A DNA stretch of 64,000 nucleotides from UBA7672 sp965279085 (GTDB lineage Bacteria; Pseudomonadota; Alphaproteobacteria; Caulobacterales; Hyphomonadaceae). Positions 35,415 through 44,475 of this stretch are shown here, in pieces (position 1 is the first letter of the stretch; every line of letters begins with the position of its first letter). The notes beneath the pieces were generated by a model. That model did not search any database and was not told the DNA's origin. It saw only the letters and a list, made by a program, of their open reading frames with translations. The stretch is from the NCBI GenBank assembly GCA_965279085.1, contig OZ257149.1:1612001-1676000 (forward strand), written 5' to 3'. The translations under genes and the position numbers were made by a program.

Positions 35415-35733
35415 GGTGGTGGGTTCCTCTACTGGGTCTGTCTCTGTGCGTCCCGAGACAGCGACGTGTTCGCGTCCCGTGCCAACCCAACGGAGTTCCG
35501 TAGCGGCGGTTGCAGGTTGCGCGCTGAACAATGATTCATGACCCTCGCGTCATCTCAATGAGCGCGACAGGTCAGGCCTGTGTTTTCAAGCCTTTGCAGG
35601 ATCGTTGCGCGATTGGGCCGCGCGCGAGCCTTGCGAATCTTTCACGAAAACACGCTGCAGCGCGTCGGGTTCCGGGGATTCCATTTGCCGCGTTGCATCT
35701 GTCATCCATTAGCAACATCACTGTGCAGCCGGG

Positions 35734-35758
35734 GGAACAGTGGCGTCGCGTTATCGTT
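35734..35758 (+). promoter_or_regulatory. EcfG-type general stress promoter
   Basis: GGAAC at 35734-35738 and CGTT at 35755-35758 with 16 bp between, exactly the alphaproteobacterial general stress response consensus. It ends 8 bp before the DUF2945 ATG, so the mRNA would have almost no leader. The rest of the gap from 35415 to 35733 shows nothing else recognisable. Confidence 0.6.
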
Positions 35759-35766
35759 GGCAGGAT

Positions 35767-35997
35767 ATGACAAACACCCGGAAGAAAAAGTTCGAGCCCG
35801 GCACACACGTGGTGTGGACCTGGGGCGAGCACACGGCGCACGGCGTGATCCGCAAGGTCTTCACGCACCGTATCGAGCGCACAATGAAGGGCGCGACCGT
35901 GACGCGCGCCGCTGACAAGAAAAACCCCGCCTACCTGATCGAACAGGAAGACGGGGACCAGCTTCTGAAAAGCCACAGCGAGTTGCAGGCAGCCTGA
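35767..35997 (+). CDS. DUF2945 (hypervirulence-associated TUDOR-like) protein
   Basis: 76 residues. KKKFEPGTHVVWTWGEHTAHGVIRKVFTHRIERTMKGATVTRAADKKNPAYLIEQEDGDQLLKSHSEL matches the DUF2945 pattern of a small SH3/TUDOR-like fold. Start ATG at 35767; a GTG at 35740 would put the start inside the promoter. Being placed right after an EcfG-type promoter suggests induction in general stress. Confidence 0.85.
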   Translation: MTNTRKKKFEPGTHVVWTWGEHTAHGVIRKVFTHRIERTMKGATVTRAADKKNPAYLIEQEDGDQLLKSHSELQAA

Positions 35998-36003
35998 GCC
36001 GAC

Positions 36004-36429
36004 CTACGGCACGATCGGCTTGCCGTCCTTCATTTCGACGACGCCGACGCGATTTCCGGCCGGGTCTACGAGGATCCCGAGGATCACCACGCCCTTCACC
36101 TCGAAACGCGGCGCGTGGATCTTGCCGCCATTGGCGACCACGGTCTTGAGCGTGGCGTTGATATCGTCGACGCCGAAATAGACCATCGTTTCCTGCGGAT
36201 CCGTTCGCAACAGGGCCGGAATGGTCGCGCCCACGGCCGGCGCCTGGAACTGGCCCATCTGGTCGGTCTTGATGCCGAACACGGCGTCGTAGAACGTTTT
36301 CTGGCTCGCGAGATCAGGTCCGGCGATGTCGAAGAAGACGATGGGCGCGGGCATGTTTGCTCCTGGGTTTTGCTGGGCATGGGCAGGCGACGCGAGCAGG
36401 AATGCTGCGGCGGTAAGTGTGCGGATCAT
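36004..36429 (-). CDS. Secreted VOC (glyoxalase/bleomycin resistance) protein
   Basis: 141 residues. Signal peptide MIRTLTAAAFLLASPAHAQ, which is unusual for a vicinal oxygen chelate protein, then one VOC half (FFDIAGPDLASQKTFYDAVFGIKTDQMG ... MVYFGVDDINATLKTVVANGGKIHAPRFEVKGVVILGILVDPAGNRVGVVE). The gene overlaps the AraC gene by ATGA, so they are co-translated. Confidence 0.85.
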   Translation of the reverse strand: MIRTLTAAAFLLASPAHAQQNPGANMPAPIVFFDIAGPDLASQKTFYDAVFGIKTDQMGQFQAPAVGATIPALLRTDPQETMVYFGVDDINATLKTVVANGGKIHAPRFEVKGVVILGILVDPAGNRVGVVEMKDGKPIVP

Positions 36430-37319
36430 CTGATGGGCTCCACGGGTAGATAGATCTCGTTGAGGTTGCGCTCGGGGTCGCCGTCGAGGCCGATCTCGCG
36501 CAGGATTTCGAGCGGCGGGCCTTCCTTCAGCGCAAAGCGGCCGGATTTGGCGATCGCGAAAACAAGCGTTCGGTAGGCGTTCTCCAGCGTCGCGACCGGG
36601 CCACGATGTTCGATCGCGCCATAGAGGCCGCCGGCGAAATCGAGACGGCGGACATTGCCCTTGCGTGGCGCACCTGCGGGCTTGAGCAGCGGGACACACG
36701 CATCCATCGCCTGCAGGTGCGGCGGGGTGAGGCCCGGGCTGTCGTAGCAGAGCATCATGCCGAGCTTGCGGAAGGGCAGCTTGCGCTTGCGTAGCTCGTC
36801 GATGAGCGGCGACCAGTCGGAGGGTCCGCCGTCCCAGTCGGGAATGCCGAACGTGCCATACTGCCCCATGCGCCGCATCGCGAGCAGCGTAATCGGCTTC
36901 AGCGTGAGATAGCTGACATCCGACAACGTCGAGCCGTCAGGCTTGCGCACCTTGTTGGCCTTGAGCCAGGCCTTCTGGCCATCGAGGCTGAGCTGGCGCC
37001 AGGCGGTTGGCGTATGGTTGAAGCGGCGCTTGAAGGCGCGCGTGAAGGTCTCGTGGCTGTGGAAGCCGACTGACAGCGCGATGTCGAGCACGCTCTCTTT
37101 CGTCAACGACAGACGATAGGCAGCGCGTTCGAGGCGGATACGTTCGACATGGGCCTTCGGTGTTTCGCCGACGACCTCGGTGAAGACGCGGTGGAAGTGC
37201 GAGGGCGAATAGCCATGCTCGGCGGCGAGGCTTTCGAGACTTACGTCCCGCTCCGGGTTCGACTGAACGCCGATGAGCAGGGGCGTTATCTCGCGAAGTG
37301 TTGTTGTCCCCTTGGCCAT
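36426..37319 (-). CDS. AraC-family regulator with GyrI-like effector domain
   Basis: 297 residues from the ATG at 37319. Two helix-turn-helix motifs in the first 110 residues (VSLESLAAEHGYSPSHFHRVFTEVVGETPKAHVERIRLERAAYRLS and VLDIALSVGFHSHETFTRAFKRRFNHTPTAWR), then a GyrI/BmrR-type small-molecule binding domain (VSYLTLKPITLLAMRRMGQYG ... FAGGLYGAIEHRGP) of about 155 residues. Rob/SoxS-like layout. It may sense a toxic compound handled with the coupled VOC protein. Confidence 0.9.
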   Translation of the reverse strand: MAKGTTTLREITPLLIGVQSNPERDVSLESLAAEHGYSPSHFHRVFTEVVGETPKAHVERIRLERAAYRLSLTKESVLDIALSVGFHSHETFTRAFKRRFNHTPTAWRQLSLDGQKAWLKANKVRKPDGSTLSDVSYLTLKPITLLAMRRMGQYGTFGIPDWDGGPSDWSPLIDELRKRKLPFRKLGMMLCYDSPGLTPPHLQAMDACVPLLKPAGAPRKGNVRRLDFAGGLYGAIEHRGPVATLENAYRTLVFAIAKSGRFALKEGPPLEILREIGLDGDPERNLNEIYLPVEPIR

Positions 37320-37338
37320 GAGCGCGACGTTGCCATGC

Positions 37339-37884
37339 TCAGTCCCACTCGTCTTGACGATTCTTGCTACGCGGCGCGCGTACCGGCGCCTCACCCGGCG
37401 GGCGGCGTTTGCCCTTCTCCACCGTGACGCCTTTCAACGGACCGACAGGCGCGCCGAGATAGGCCCAGTCGCGTAGCTGATCGATGGCGACATGGTATTT
37501 GGTTTCGCGGCCCGTGCGCCCGCTGAATAGAGCGCGCGGGATGTTCACGTATTTCGGCGAATGACCGCGCTCCAGCATCACGGGCGAGCCGCACCGTGAG
37601 CAGAAATGGCGGACGTGGCGGCGCTCCTCGTCGTTGTAGCGTGAGATGCCACCCTCGCCTTTCGTGACACGGACCTTGCTCTTCCAGCAGCCGACATAGG
37701 TGGCGTAGGCGGCGCCATGGGCGAGGCGGCTGGCCTCCCCGTGATCGTGCCAGGCCCAGAAGACGGGGACATCCACCTCGATCTCCACCGCGCCGCAGAG
37801 GCAGTGGCCAGACGTGGTCGCGGCAGCGCGCATCTTCGGCTTTGGCGGCTTCGCAACCTTTTCCGGCTTTATCTTTGCGGCCAT
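37339..37884 (-). CDS. GFA (glutathione-dependent formaldehyde-activating) family protein
   Basis: 181 residues. Zinc-ligand cysteines in GHCLCGAVEIEV, GCWKS and HFCSRCGSPV, as in GFA/CENP-V-like proteins. Basic extensions at both ends (KIKPEKVAKPPKPK and the Arg/Lys-rich tail) are not part of the domain. Start ATG at 37884. GFA annotation does not prove formaldehyde chemistry; most members have unknown substrates. Confidence 0.87.
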   Translation of the reverse strand: MAAKIKPEKVAKPPKPKMRAAATTSGHCLCGAVEIEVDVPVFWAWHDHGEASRLAHGAAYATYVGCWKSKVRVTKGEGGISRYNDEERRHVRHFCSRCGSPVMLERGHSPKYVNIPRALFSGRTGRETKYHVAIDQLRDWAYLGAPVGPLKGVTVEKGKRRPPGEAPVRAPRSKNRQDEWD

Positions 37885-37957
37885 ATGGCTTGCCCCATCT
37901 CTCGACGGGGACCACCAAACATTGGATATTGGCAGGCAATCAAGGCTCTGGACCTGA

Positions 37958-39052
37958 ATGGCTGACGGAACACTCACGAAATCGGCGGGGATCACGGCGG
38001 AAGGCTGGCTGACGGACAGCTGGTATTTCGCCTGTGCGTCGAAATCACTGCCGCCGGGTTCGCAGTTCAGGCGTGTGATCCTGGGCCAGCCTGTGATGCT
38101 GGCGCGAACGCAGAAGGGCGAGGCGTTTGCGCTGCGCGACGTGTGCCCGCACAGGCTGGTGCCGCTTTCGGCGGGCCAGCAGATCGACACCAACGGGCAG
38201 CCGACGATCCAGTGCCCCTATCATGGCTGGCGCTTCGGGACGGATGGGCAGTGCAGGCACATCCCCTCGCTGGTGACGGAAGAGGATTTCGCGACCGACC
38301 GGGTGAAGGTGCGGCGCTATCCAGTTCACGAAATGAACGGGATGATCTTCGTCTACGTCGCGGACAATCCGCGCGTCGAAGAGCCGCCGGCCGCGCCGGC
38401 GCCCGCATTCGATCTCGGCAAGCTGCAACCGAAATTCATCGTGGCGCAGATCTTCAACGCGCACATGGACGATGCGGTCGTGGGCCTGATGGACCCGGCG
38501 CATGTGCCGTTCGTGCATAACCAGTGGTGGTGGCGGCCGCCGAGCACGGGGCTGCGCCTGAAGGAAAAGCTGTTCGAACCGGCGGAACGCGGCTGGGCGC
38601 TGGCGCGGCACAAGCCGTCGGGCAACTCGCTGGCTTACAAGATGCTGATGGGTTCGGACGTGACGACGGAGATCGTCTTCCAGATCCCGGGCTTCCGGTG
38701 GGAGATCATCGAGGCGAAGAAAGCGCAGATCTTCACGCTGACCTGCCTGACGCCGATCAGCGAGAAGAAGACGCGGATAACGCAGATCACCTTCTGGAAG
38801 AATGCGCCGTTTCTGGACGTGGCGCTGCCGATCCTGATCCCCGCCGCCGAGAAATTCCTTGGCCAGGATGGGCGGATGGTGAACCTGCAGAACCAGGGAT
38901 TGGCGTACCAGAAGAACATGATGTGGATCGACGACATCGACGTTCAGGCCAAGTGGTATCTCACGCTGAAGAAGGAATGGGCTGCGTCGCGCGCCGACGG
39001 CAGGCCGTTCGTCAATCCGATCGAGCCGCGCACATTGCGCTGGCGCAGCTGA
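37958..39052 (+). CDS. Rieske ring-hydroxylating oxygenase, large subunit-like
   Basis: 364 residues. Rieske [2Fe-2S] ligands Cys63-His65 in CPHR and Cys86-His89 in CPYHGW. The mononuclear iron site is seen in MDDAVVGLMDPAHVPFVHN (two His, Asp upstream). Single-component aromatic or demethylating oxygenases (VanA-like, phthalate-type) share this plan; no reductase or ferredoxin gene is adjacent, so electrons come from elsewhere. Substrate unknown. Divergent from the GFA gene. Confidence 0.9.
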   Translation: MADGTLTKSAGITAEGWLTDSWYFACASKSLPPGSQFRRVILGQPVMLARTQKGEAFALRDVCPHRLVPLSAGQQIDTNGQPTIQCPYHGWRFGTDGQCRHIPSLVTEEDFATDRVKVRRYPVHEMNGMIFVYVADNPRVEEPPAAPAPAFDLGKLQPKFIVAQIFNAHMDDAVVGLMDPAHVPFVHNQWWWRPPSTGLRLKEKLFEPAERGWALARHKPSGNSLAYKMLMGSDVTTEIVFQIPGFRWEIIEAKKAQIFTLTCLTPISEKKTRITQITFWKNAPFLDVALPILIPAAEKFLGQDGRMVNLQNQGLAYQKNMMWIDDIDVQAKWYLTLKKEWAASRADGRPFVNPIEPRTLRWRS

Positions 39053-39054
39053 GC

Positions 39055-39531
39055 CTACTCCGCGACGAAGTCGCCGCTGGCGCCTCCCGATTTCGAGACG
39101 AGTTTCACGCCTTCGATGCGCATGGCGCGGTCGACCGCTTTCAGCATGTCGTAGATGGTGAGGCAGGCGACGGAGACTGCGGTCAGCGCTTCCATCTCGA
39201 CGCCGGTGGGTCCGGTGGTGGCGACTTCGGCGGTGACGCCGATGCCGGAGCCGTCGGGCAATTCGTCCACCCGCACTTTAACGTTCGACAGCGCGAGCGG
39301 ATGGCACATCGGGATCAGGTCTGACGTCTTCTTCGCGGCCATGACGCCGGCGATCTCGGCCGTGGCGCGGACATCGCCCTTGCCACCTTTCGAGCGGGCG
39401 AGCTCAAGCGCCTTCGCGGACATCAGCACCTGGCCCCTGGCCGTGGCGATGCGCCTGGTGCCGGGCTTGCCCGACACATCGACCATGCGGGCGCGGCCAT
39501 CGGCGTCGATATGGGTGAGTTTGTCGGCCAT
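39055..39531 (-). CDS. moaC: Cyclic pyranopterin monophosphate synthase MoaC
   Basis: 158 residues. Second enzyme step of molybdenum cofactor synthesis, forming cyclic pyranopterin monophosphate with MoaA. Family stretches: DADGRARMVDVSGKPGTRRIATA, KGDVRATAEIAGVMAAKKTSDLIPMCHPL, TGVEMEALTAVSVACLTIYDMLKAVD. The ATG at 39531 is 6 nt after AGAGG; an earlier ATG at 39537 would be too close to it. Divergent from moeA with a 55-bp shared gap. Confidence 0.96.
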   Translation of the reverse strand: MADKLTHIDADGRARMVDVSGKPGTRRIATARGQVLMSAKALELARSKGGKGDVRATAEIAGVMAAKKTSDLIPMCHPLALSNVKVRVDELPDGSGIGVTAEVATTGPTGVEMEALTAVSVACLTIYDMLKAVDRAMRIEGVKLVSKSGGASGDFVAE

Positions 39532-39586
39532 GGTCATCCTCTGTGTGCGCGCTATTCTGCACGAAACACAGCGTGAAGGACAACGC

Positions 39587-40786
39587 ATGATCCGCATGGC
39601 TTCCGTCGAACAGGCGCTGGACCTGATCGCGGCCTGTGGGCGTGAGCGCGCACTGGGCCGCGAGACTGTTCTGCTGGCGGCTGCAGAGGGGCGCAGGCTG
39701 GCAGAACCGGTGATTGCACAGGTTTCGCAGCCTCCTGCCGATGTTTCGGCGATGGATGGCTATGCCGTGCGGTTCGCCGACATGGCGATGAACGCCGTGC
39801 TGAAGGTCATCGGCGAGTCGCGCGCGGGCTCGCCCCATGGGGGAAGCATTGGCGCGGGCGACGCCGTTCGCATCTTTACGGGCGCGCATGTGCCCGAGGG
39901 GGCTGACCACATCCTCATTCAGGAGGACACCAAGCGCGATGGCGATCGCGTGACGGTGACGTTCGAACAAAGGAAGCCGGAGAACATCCGGCGCGCGGGC
40001 ATGGACTTCGCGCGCGGCAAGGAGCTGGCGCCTGCCGGACAGGTGATGACCGAAGGCGCGATCTCGCTGGCGGCAGCGGGCAATGTCGCGCGTGTGACGG
40101 TGAGCAAGGCGCCGCGCATCGGCGTGCTGGCGAACGGCGATGAGTTGGTTTCGGCGGGAAGCGAGCTTGCGGCGGGACAGGTGGTGAATTCGATCCAGCC
40201 TGCCCTGCTGGCGCTGGTCCGGCGCTGGGGCGCCATTGCCGTCGATCTCGGCCTGTCGCGGGATACGGAAGAGGATGTGCGCCAGCGTCTGGCGGGTCCG
40301 TGCGATGTGATCGTGTCGATCGGCGGAGCGTCGGTGGGCGATTACGATGTTGTACGTTCGGCGTTTGCTGCTGAGGGCTTCGCACTTGTGTTCGAGAAGA
40401 TCGCGGTGAAGCCGGGCAAGCCGACCTGGTTCTCGGCGAAGAATGGAATGCTGGCGCTGGGCCTCCCGGGCAATCCGGCGGCCGCGATGGTGACGGCGCA
40501 GCTCTTCTTGCGGCCGCTGATCGACGCGCTGACGGGAGGCGCATCGCCGCGCCCAGCGCAGAGGGCGCATACGGCGACGGCGCTGCCGGCGGCAGGCAAT
40601 CGCGAGGAATACCTGCGCGCCATTCTATCGGTTGATGCGGAGGGTCGCGCCAACGTGCAGGCCGCGGAGAACCAGGACTCGTCCCTGCTCTCGCCCTTCC
40701 TGACTGCTAACGCGCTGATCCGGCGAGCACCGAACACTCAGGCGGCGGCGAAAGGCGATCTTGTCGACGTGGTGATGCTGCGGTGA
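39587..40786 (+). CDS. moeA: Molybdopterin molybdenumtransferase MoeA
   Basis: 399 residues. Inserts molybdate into adenylated molybdopterin. Landmarks: PPADVSAMDGYAVRF, GAHVPEGADHILIQED, the MoCF domain (RIGVLANGDELVSAG, QVVNSIQPALLAL, VSIGGASVGDYDVV), KPGKPTWF and LGLPGNPAAAMV. Start ATG at 39587 after AAGGA. Paired divergently with moaC. Confidence 0.95.
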   Translation: MIRMASVEQALDLIAACGRERALGRETVLLAAAEGRRLAEPVIAQVSQPPADVSAMDGYAVRFADMAMNAVLKVIGESRAGSPHGGSIGAGDAVRIFTGAHVPEGADHILIQEDTKRDGDRVTVTFEQRKPENIRRAGMDFARGKELAPAGQVMTEGAISLAAAGNVARVTVSKAPRIGVLANGDELVSAGSELAAGQVVNSIQPALLALVRRWGAIAVDLGLSRDTEEDVRQRLAGPCDVIVSIGGASVGDYDVVRSAFAAEGFALVFEKIAVKPGKPTWFSAKNGMLALGLPGNPAAAMVTAQLFLRPLIDALTGGASPRPAQRAHTATALPAAGNREEYLRAILSVDAEGRANVQAAENQDSSLLSPFLTANALIRRAPNTQAAAKGDLVDVVMLR

Positions 40787-41040
40787 TACGCGTGCCGGGA
40801 GGGGGGCAGCCGCAGCCCCTGCCTTCACCGAACAGGCTTGCAAGGTAGCGTTTGCAGAGCACAGCGGCGTCCTAGCGATCGGTTCGTCCAGTTGTCGCGA
40901 AAATCGCTCAGACCTGCCATTGTGCCCAAACATTGGCCTTTGGCCAAACCGCCCGCATCAAAAGCGTGCGGGGAGTACTGATGCGGGCCGGGCGGCGGAC
41001 GCTGCGCTGTCCGGCGGCCAAATCGTGGGAAAATCGAACC

Positions 41041-44000
41041 ATGTCGATCAAGGCCAGCATCTATCACCTGACGCACTACAAATATGACCGGCCGGTGGTG
41101 CTGGGGCCGCAGGTCATACGGCTGCGGCCTGCCCCGCATTCGCGGACGCGGGTCATCTCGCATTCGCTGAAGGTCACGCCCGACAAGCACTTCGTGAACT
41201 ACCAGCAGGACCTCTATGGCAACTGGCTGGCGCGGTATGTGTTTCCGAGCCGGTGCGCGAGCTGAAGATCGAGGTCGATCTCGTCGCCGACATGACGGTC
41301 TACAATCCGTTCGACTTCTTCGTCGAGGAGAGCGCCGAGACCTGGCCGTTCGATTATCCGCCGGAGATCGCCGACGATTTGGCGATCTATCGCACGACCG
41401 AGCCCATGGGGCCTCACCTCAAGAATTTCCTGGCAGGCATTCCGAAGGACCCGCTGCGGACGGTCGATTTCATCGTGATGCTCAACTCCGCCGTGTCGCG
41501 CGCGGTGGGATACGTCATCCGCATGGAGCCTGGCGTGCAGACGCCGGAGGAGACGTTCGAAGCGGGCAAGGGGTCATGCCGGGATTCGAGCTGGCTTCTG
41601 GTTCAAGCGGCGCGGCATCTCGGGCTCGCAGCGCGTTTCGTGTCGGGCTACCTGATCCAGCTGAAGCCGGACCTTGTTGCGCTCGATGGGCCCGCGGGCA
41701 CGAGTGTTGATTTCACCGATCTGCATGCGTGGTGCGAAGTCTATTTGCCGGGCGCGGGGTGGATCGGGCTTGATCCGACATCGGGCCTGCTGACGGGCGA
41801 GAGCCATATTCCGTTGTCGGCGACGCCGCACTATCGCAACGCCGCGCCGATCACTGGCGGGCTGACGGGCAATCCGCAGGTCGAGTTCAACTTCGACATG
41901 AAGGTGACGCGTGTGGCGGAACATCCGCGCATCACCAAGCCGTTCTCGGACGAGAGCTGGGCGGCGCTCGATGCGCTGGGCGAGAAGGTGGATGCGGCGC
42001 TGAAAGCGGGCGATGTGCGCCTGACGATGGGCGGCGAGCCGACGTTTGTATCGATCGACGATTTCGAGGCGGATGAGTGGAACACCGGCGCGGATGGTCC
42101 GACCAAGCGGAAGCTGGCGGACCAGCTGATACAGCGGCTGCGCGATCGCTTCGCTCCGGGCGGGTTCCTGCACTATGGGCAGGGCAAGTGGTATCCCGGT
42201 GAAACACTGCCGCGCTGGACGTTCTCGCTTTACTGGCGGCGCGATGGGAAACCGATCTGGCACGATCCGGAGCTGGTCGCCGGCGAGAACGGTGACGGGA
42301 AAGCGACGAAGGTCGAGGCCGAGCAGCTGCTGCAGGCGATGGCTGACGAGCTGGGCGTCGGCGCGGAGATGGTGATCCCGGCCTACGAGGATCCGGCGAA
42401 CTGGATCCTGAAGGAAGGCAATCTTCCGGAAAATGTGACGCCGGAGAATTCCAAGCTGAAGGACCCGGAAGAGCGCAACAGGATCGCGCGGGTGTTCGAG
42501 CGCGGGCTGACGGAGCCGAGCGGGTTCGTGCTGCCGATCCAGCGCTGGCAGGCGAAGGCATCGACCAAGGCGAAGGTTGGCAAGGGCGCGCCGAAGAAGA
42601 CTGCCGCGGCCGCGCCGCCGGGGCGTGTGGCAACCAAGGGGCGGTGGAAGTCGGAGAAATGGAAGCTGCGGCGGGGGCACATGTTCCTCGCGCCGGGAGA
42701 CAGCCCGGTGGGCTATCGCCTGCCGCTGGAATCGCTGACGTGGATTCCGCCGTCGCTTTATCCGCACGTGGTCCCGGCCGATCCGGGCGAGGAGCGCGGC
42801 CCCTTGCCGGATTATGCGGCTTTCATCGGCACGTCACAGGGCTACGCTCTGCAGGGCAACCCGCCCGCCGAACAAGCACGCGCGCAGTTCACGGCGAGCG
42901 AGGGCGGGCGGCAGCAGGTTCAGGAGCAGTCGTTCTCCGAAGTCGCGGGATCGGTGCGTACGGCAATGTCGGTCGAGGCGCGGGACGGGCGGCTGTGCGT
43001 GTTCATGCCGCCGGTGGAGCGGATCGAGGACTATCTCGAGCTGGTGGCGGCGGCCGAAGCTGCGGCCAAGCAGATCGGCCTGCCGGTCCATATCGAGGGT
43101 TACGCGCCGCCGCACGATCCGCGGATGAATGTGATGCGCGTGACGCCCGACCCGGGCGTGATCGAGGTCAACGTGCATCCGGCGACAAGCTGGCGCGAAT
43201 GCGTGGACATCACGACGACGCTGTACGACGAGGCGCGGCAGTGCCGGCTCGGCTGCGACAAGTTCATGGTCGATGGGCGTCACACCGGCACGGGCGGCGG
43301 CAACCATGTGGTGGTGGGCGGGGCGACGCCGAACGACTCGCCCTTCCTGCGGCGGCCGGATGTATTGAAGAGCCTGCTGCTACTGTGGCAGAAGCGGCCG
43401 GGGCTTTCCTATCTTTTCTCGGGCATGTTCATCGGGCCGACGAGCCAGGCGCCGCGCATCGACGAGGCGCGACATGACTCACTCTACGAACTCGAGATCG
43501 CGCTGTCGCAGATCTCTCCGCCGGGCACGGGCAATTACACGCCGCCCTGGCTGGTGGACCGGCTGCTGCGCAACCTGCTGATCGATGTGTCGGGCAACAC
43601 ACACCGCACGGAGATCTGCATCGACAAGCTGTTCTCGCCGGATGGGCCGACGGGTCGCCTCGGTCTCGTGGAGTTCCGCGGCTTCGAGATGCCGCCGGAT
43701 GCGCGGATGTCGCTGGCGCAGCAGGTGCTGGTGCGAGCGATCATCGCGCGGATGTGGAAGTCGCCGATCACCGGCAATCTCGTACGCTGGGGCACGACGC
43801 TGCACGACCGGTTCATGCTGCCGCACTATGTGTGGGAGGATTTCCTGGACCTGCTGCGGGATCTTTCGGCGCATGGCTTCGACCTGCGGCCGGAATGGTT
43901 CGAGGCGCAGCAGGAATTCCGCTTCCCGTTCTGCGGCGAGATCGAGGTCGAGGGCGTGAACCTCGAAATCCGGCAGGCACTGGAGCCGTGGCATGTGCTG

Positions 44001-44468
44001 GGTGAAACCGGCGCGATCGGGGGGACGGTGCGCTATGCGGACTCATCCGCCGAGCGCGTGCAGGTTAAGCTGACGGCGGGCGATCCGGAACGCTATCGCG
44101 TTGCGTGCAACCGGCGGCCTGTGCCGCTGGCGCAGGCAAGCGAAGGCGTCACCGTCGCGGGTGTGCGCTACAAAGCGTGGAAGCCGCCGCTGTCGCTGCA
44201 CCCGGTGCTGCCAACGAACGTGCCGCTGGTGTTCGACATTTTCGACACGTGGACAGACCGGGCGATCGGCGGGTGCGTCTATCATGTCGCCCATCCGGGT
44301 GGGCGGAGCTATGACACCTTCCCGGTCAACGGCAACGAGGCGGAGGCGCGCCGTCTTGCGCGTTTCGAGCCCCATGGACATTCCCCGGGGATGTACGAAC
44401 TTCCCCATGAGTCGCCGCATCCCGAGTTTCCCCTGACGCTCGATCTGAGGCGCGCGCCCGGAGTCTGA
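41041..44468 (+). pseudogene. Transglutaminase-like/DUF2126 (putative amidoligase) protein, split by a one-base frameshift
   Basis: Starts at ATG 41041 with the transglutaminase N-terminal domain (MSIKASIYHLTHYKYDRPV). After NWLARYVFP the frame runs into SRCAS and TGA; the -1 frame continues seamlessly as EPVRELKIEVDLVADMTVYNPFDFF. One missing G near 41247-41250 explains it. The 1071-codon remainder holds the papain-like triad (GKGSCRDSSW Cys, DLHAWCEVY His, GLDPTSG Asp) and then the DUF2126 domain annotated as a putative amidoligase. The rest is undamaged, so recent mutation or sequence error. First gene of a three-gene operon. Confidence 0.85.
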
Positions 44469-44475
44469 CACCAAC

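Noticed and set aside
41242..41250. Programmed -1 frameshift in the DUF2126 gene
   Set aside because: The site is not of the XXXYYYZ type and no strong downstream stem or upstream Shine-Dalgarno is evident; a one-base deletion is simpler.
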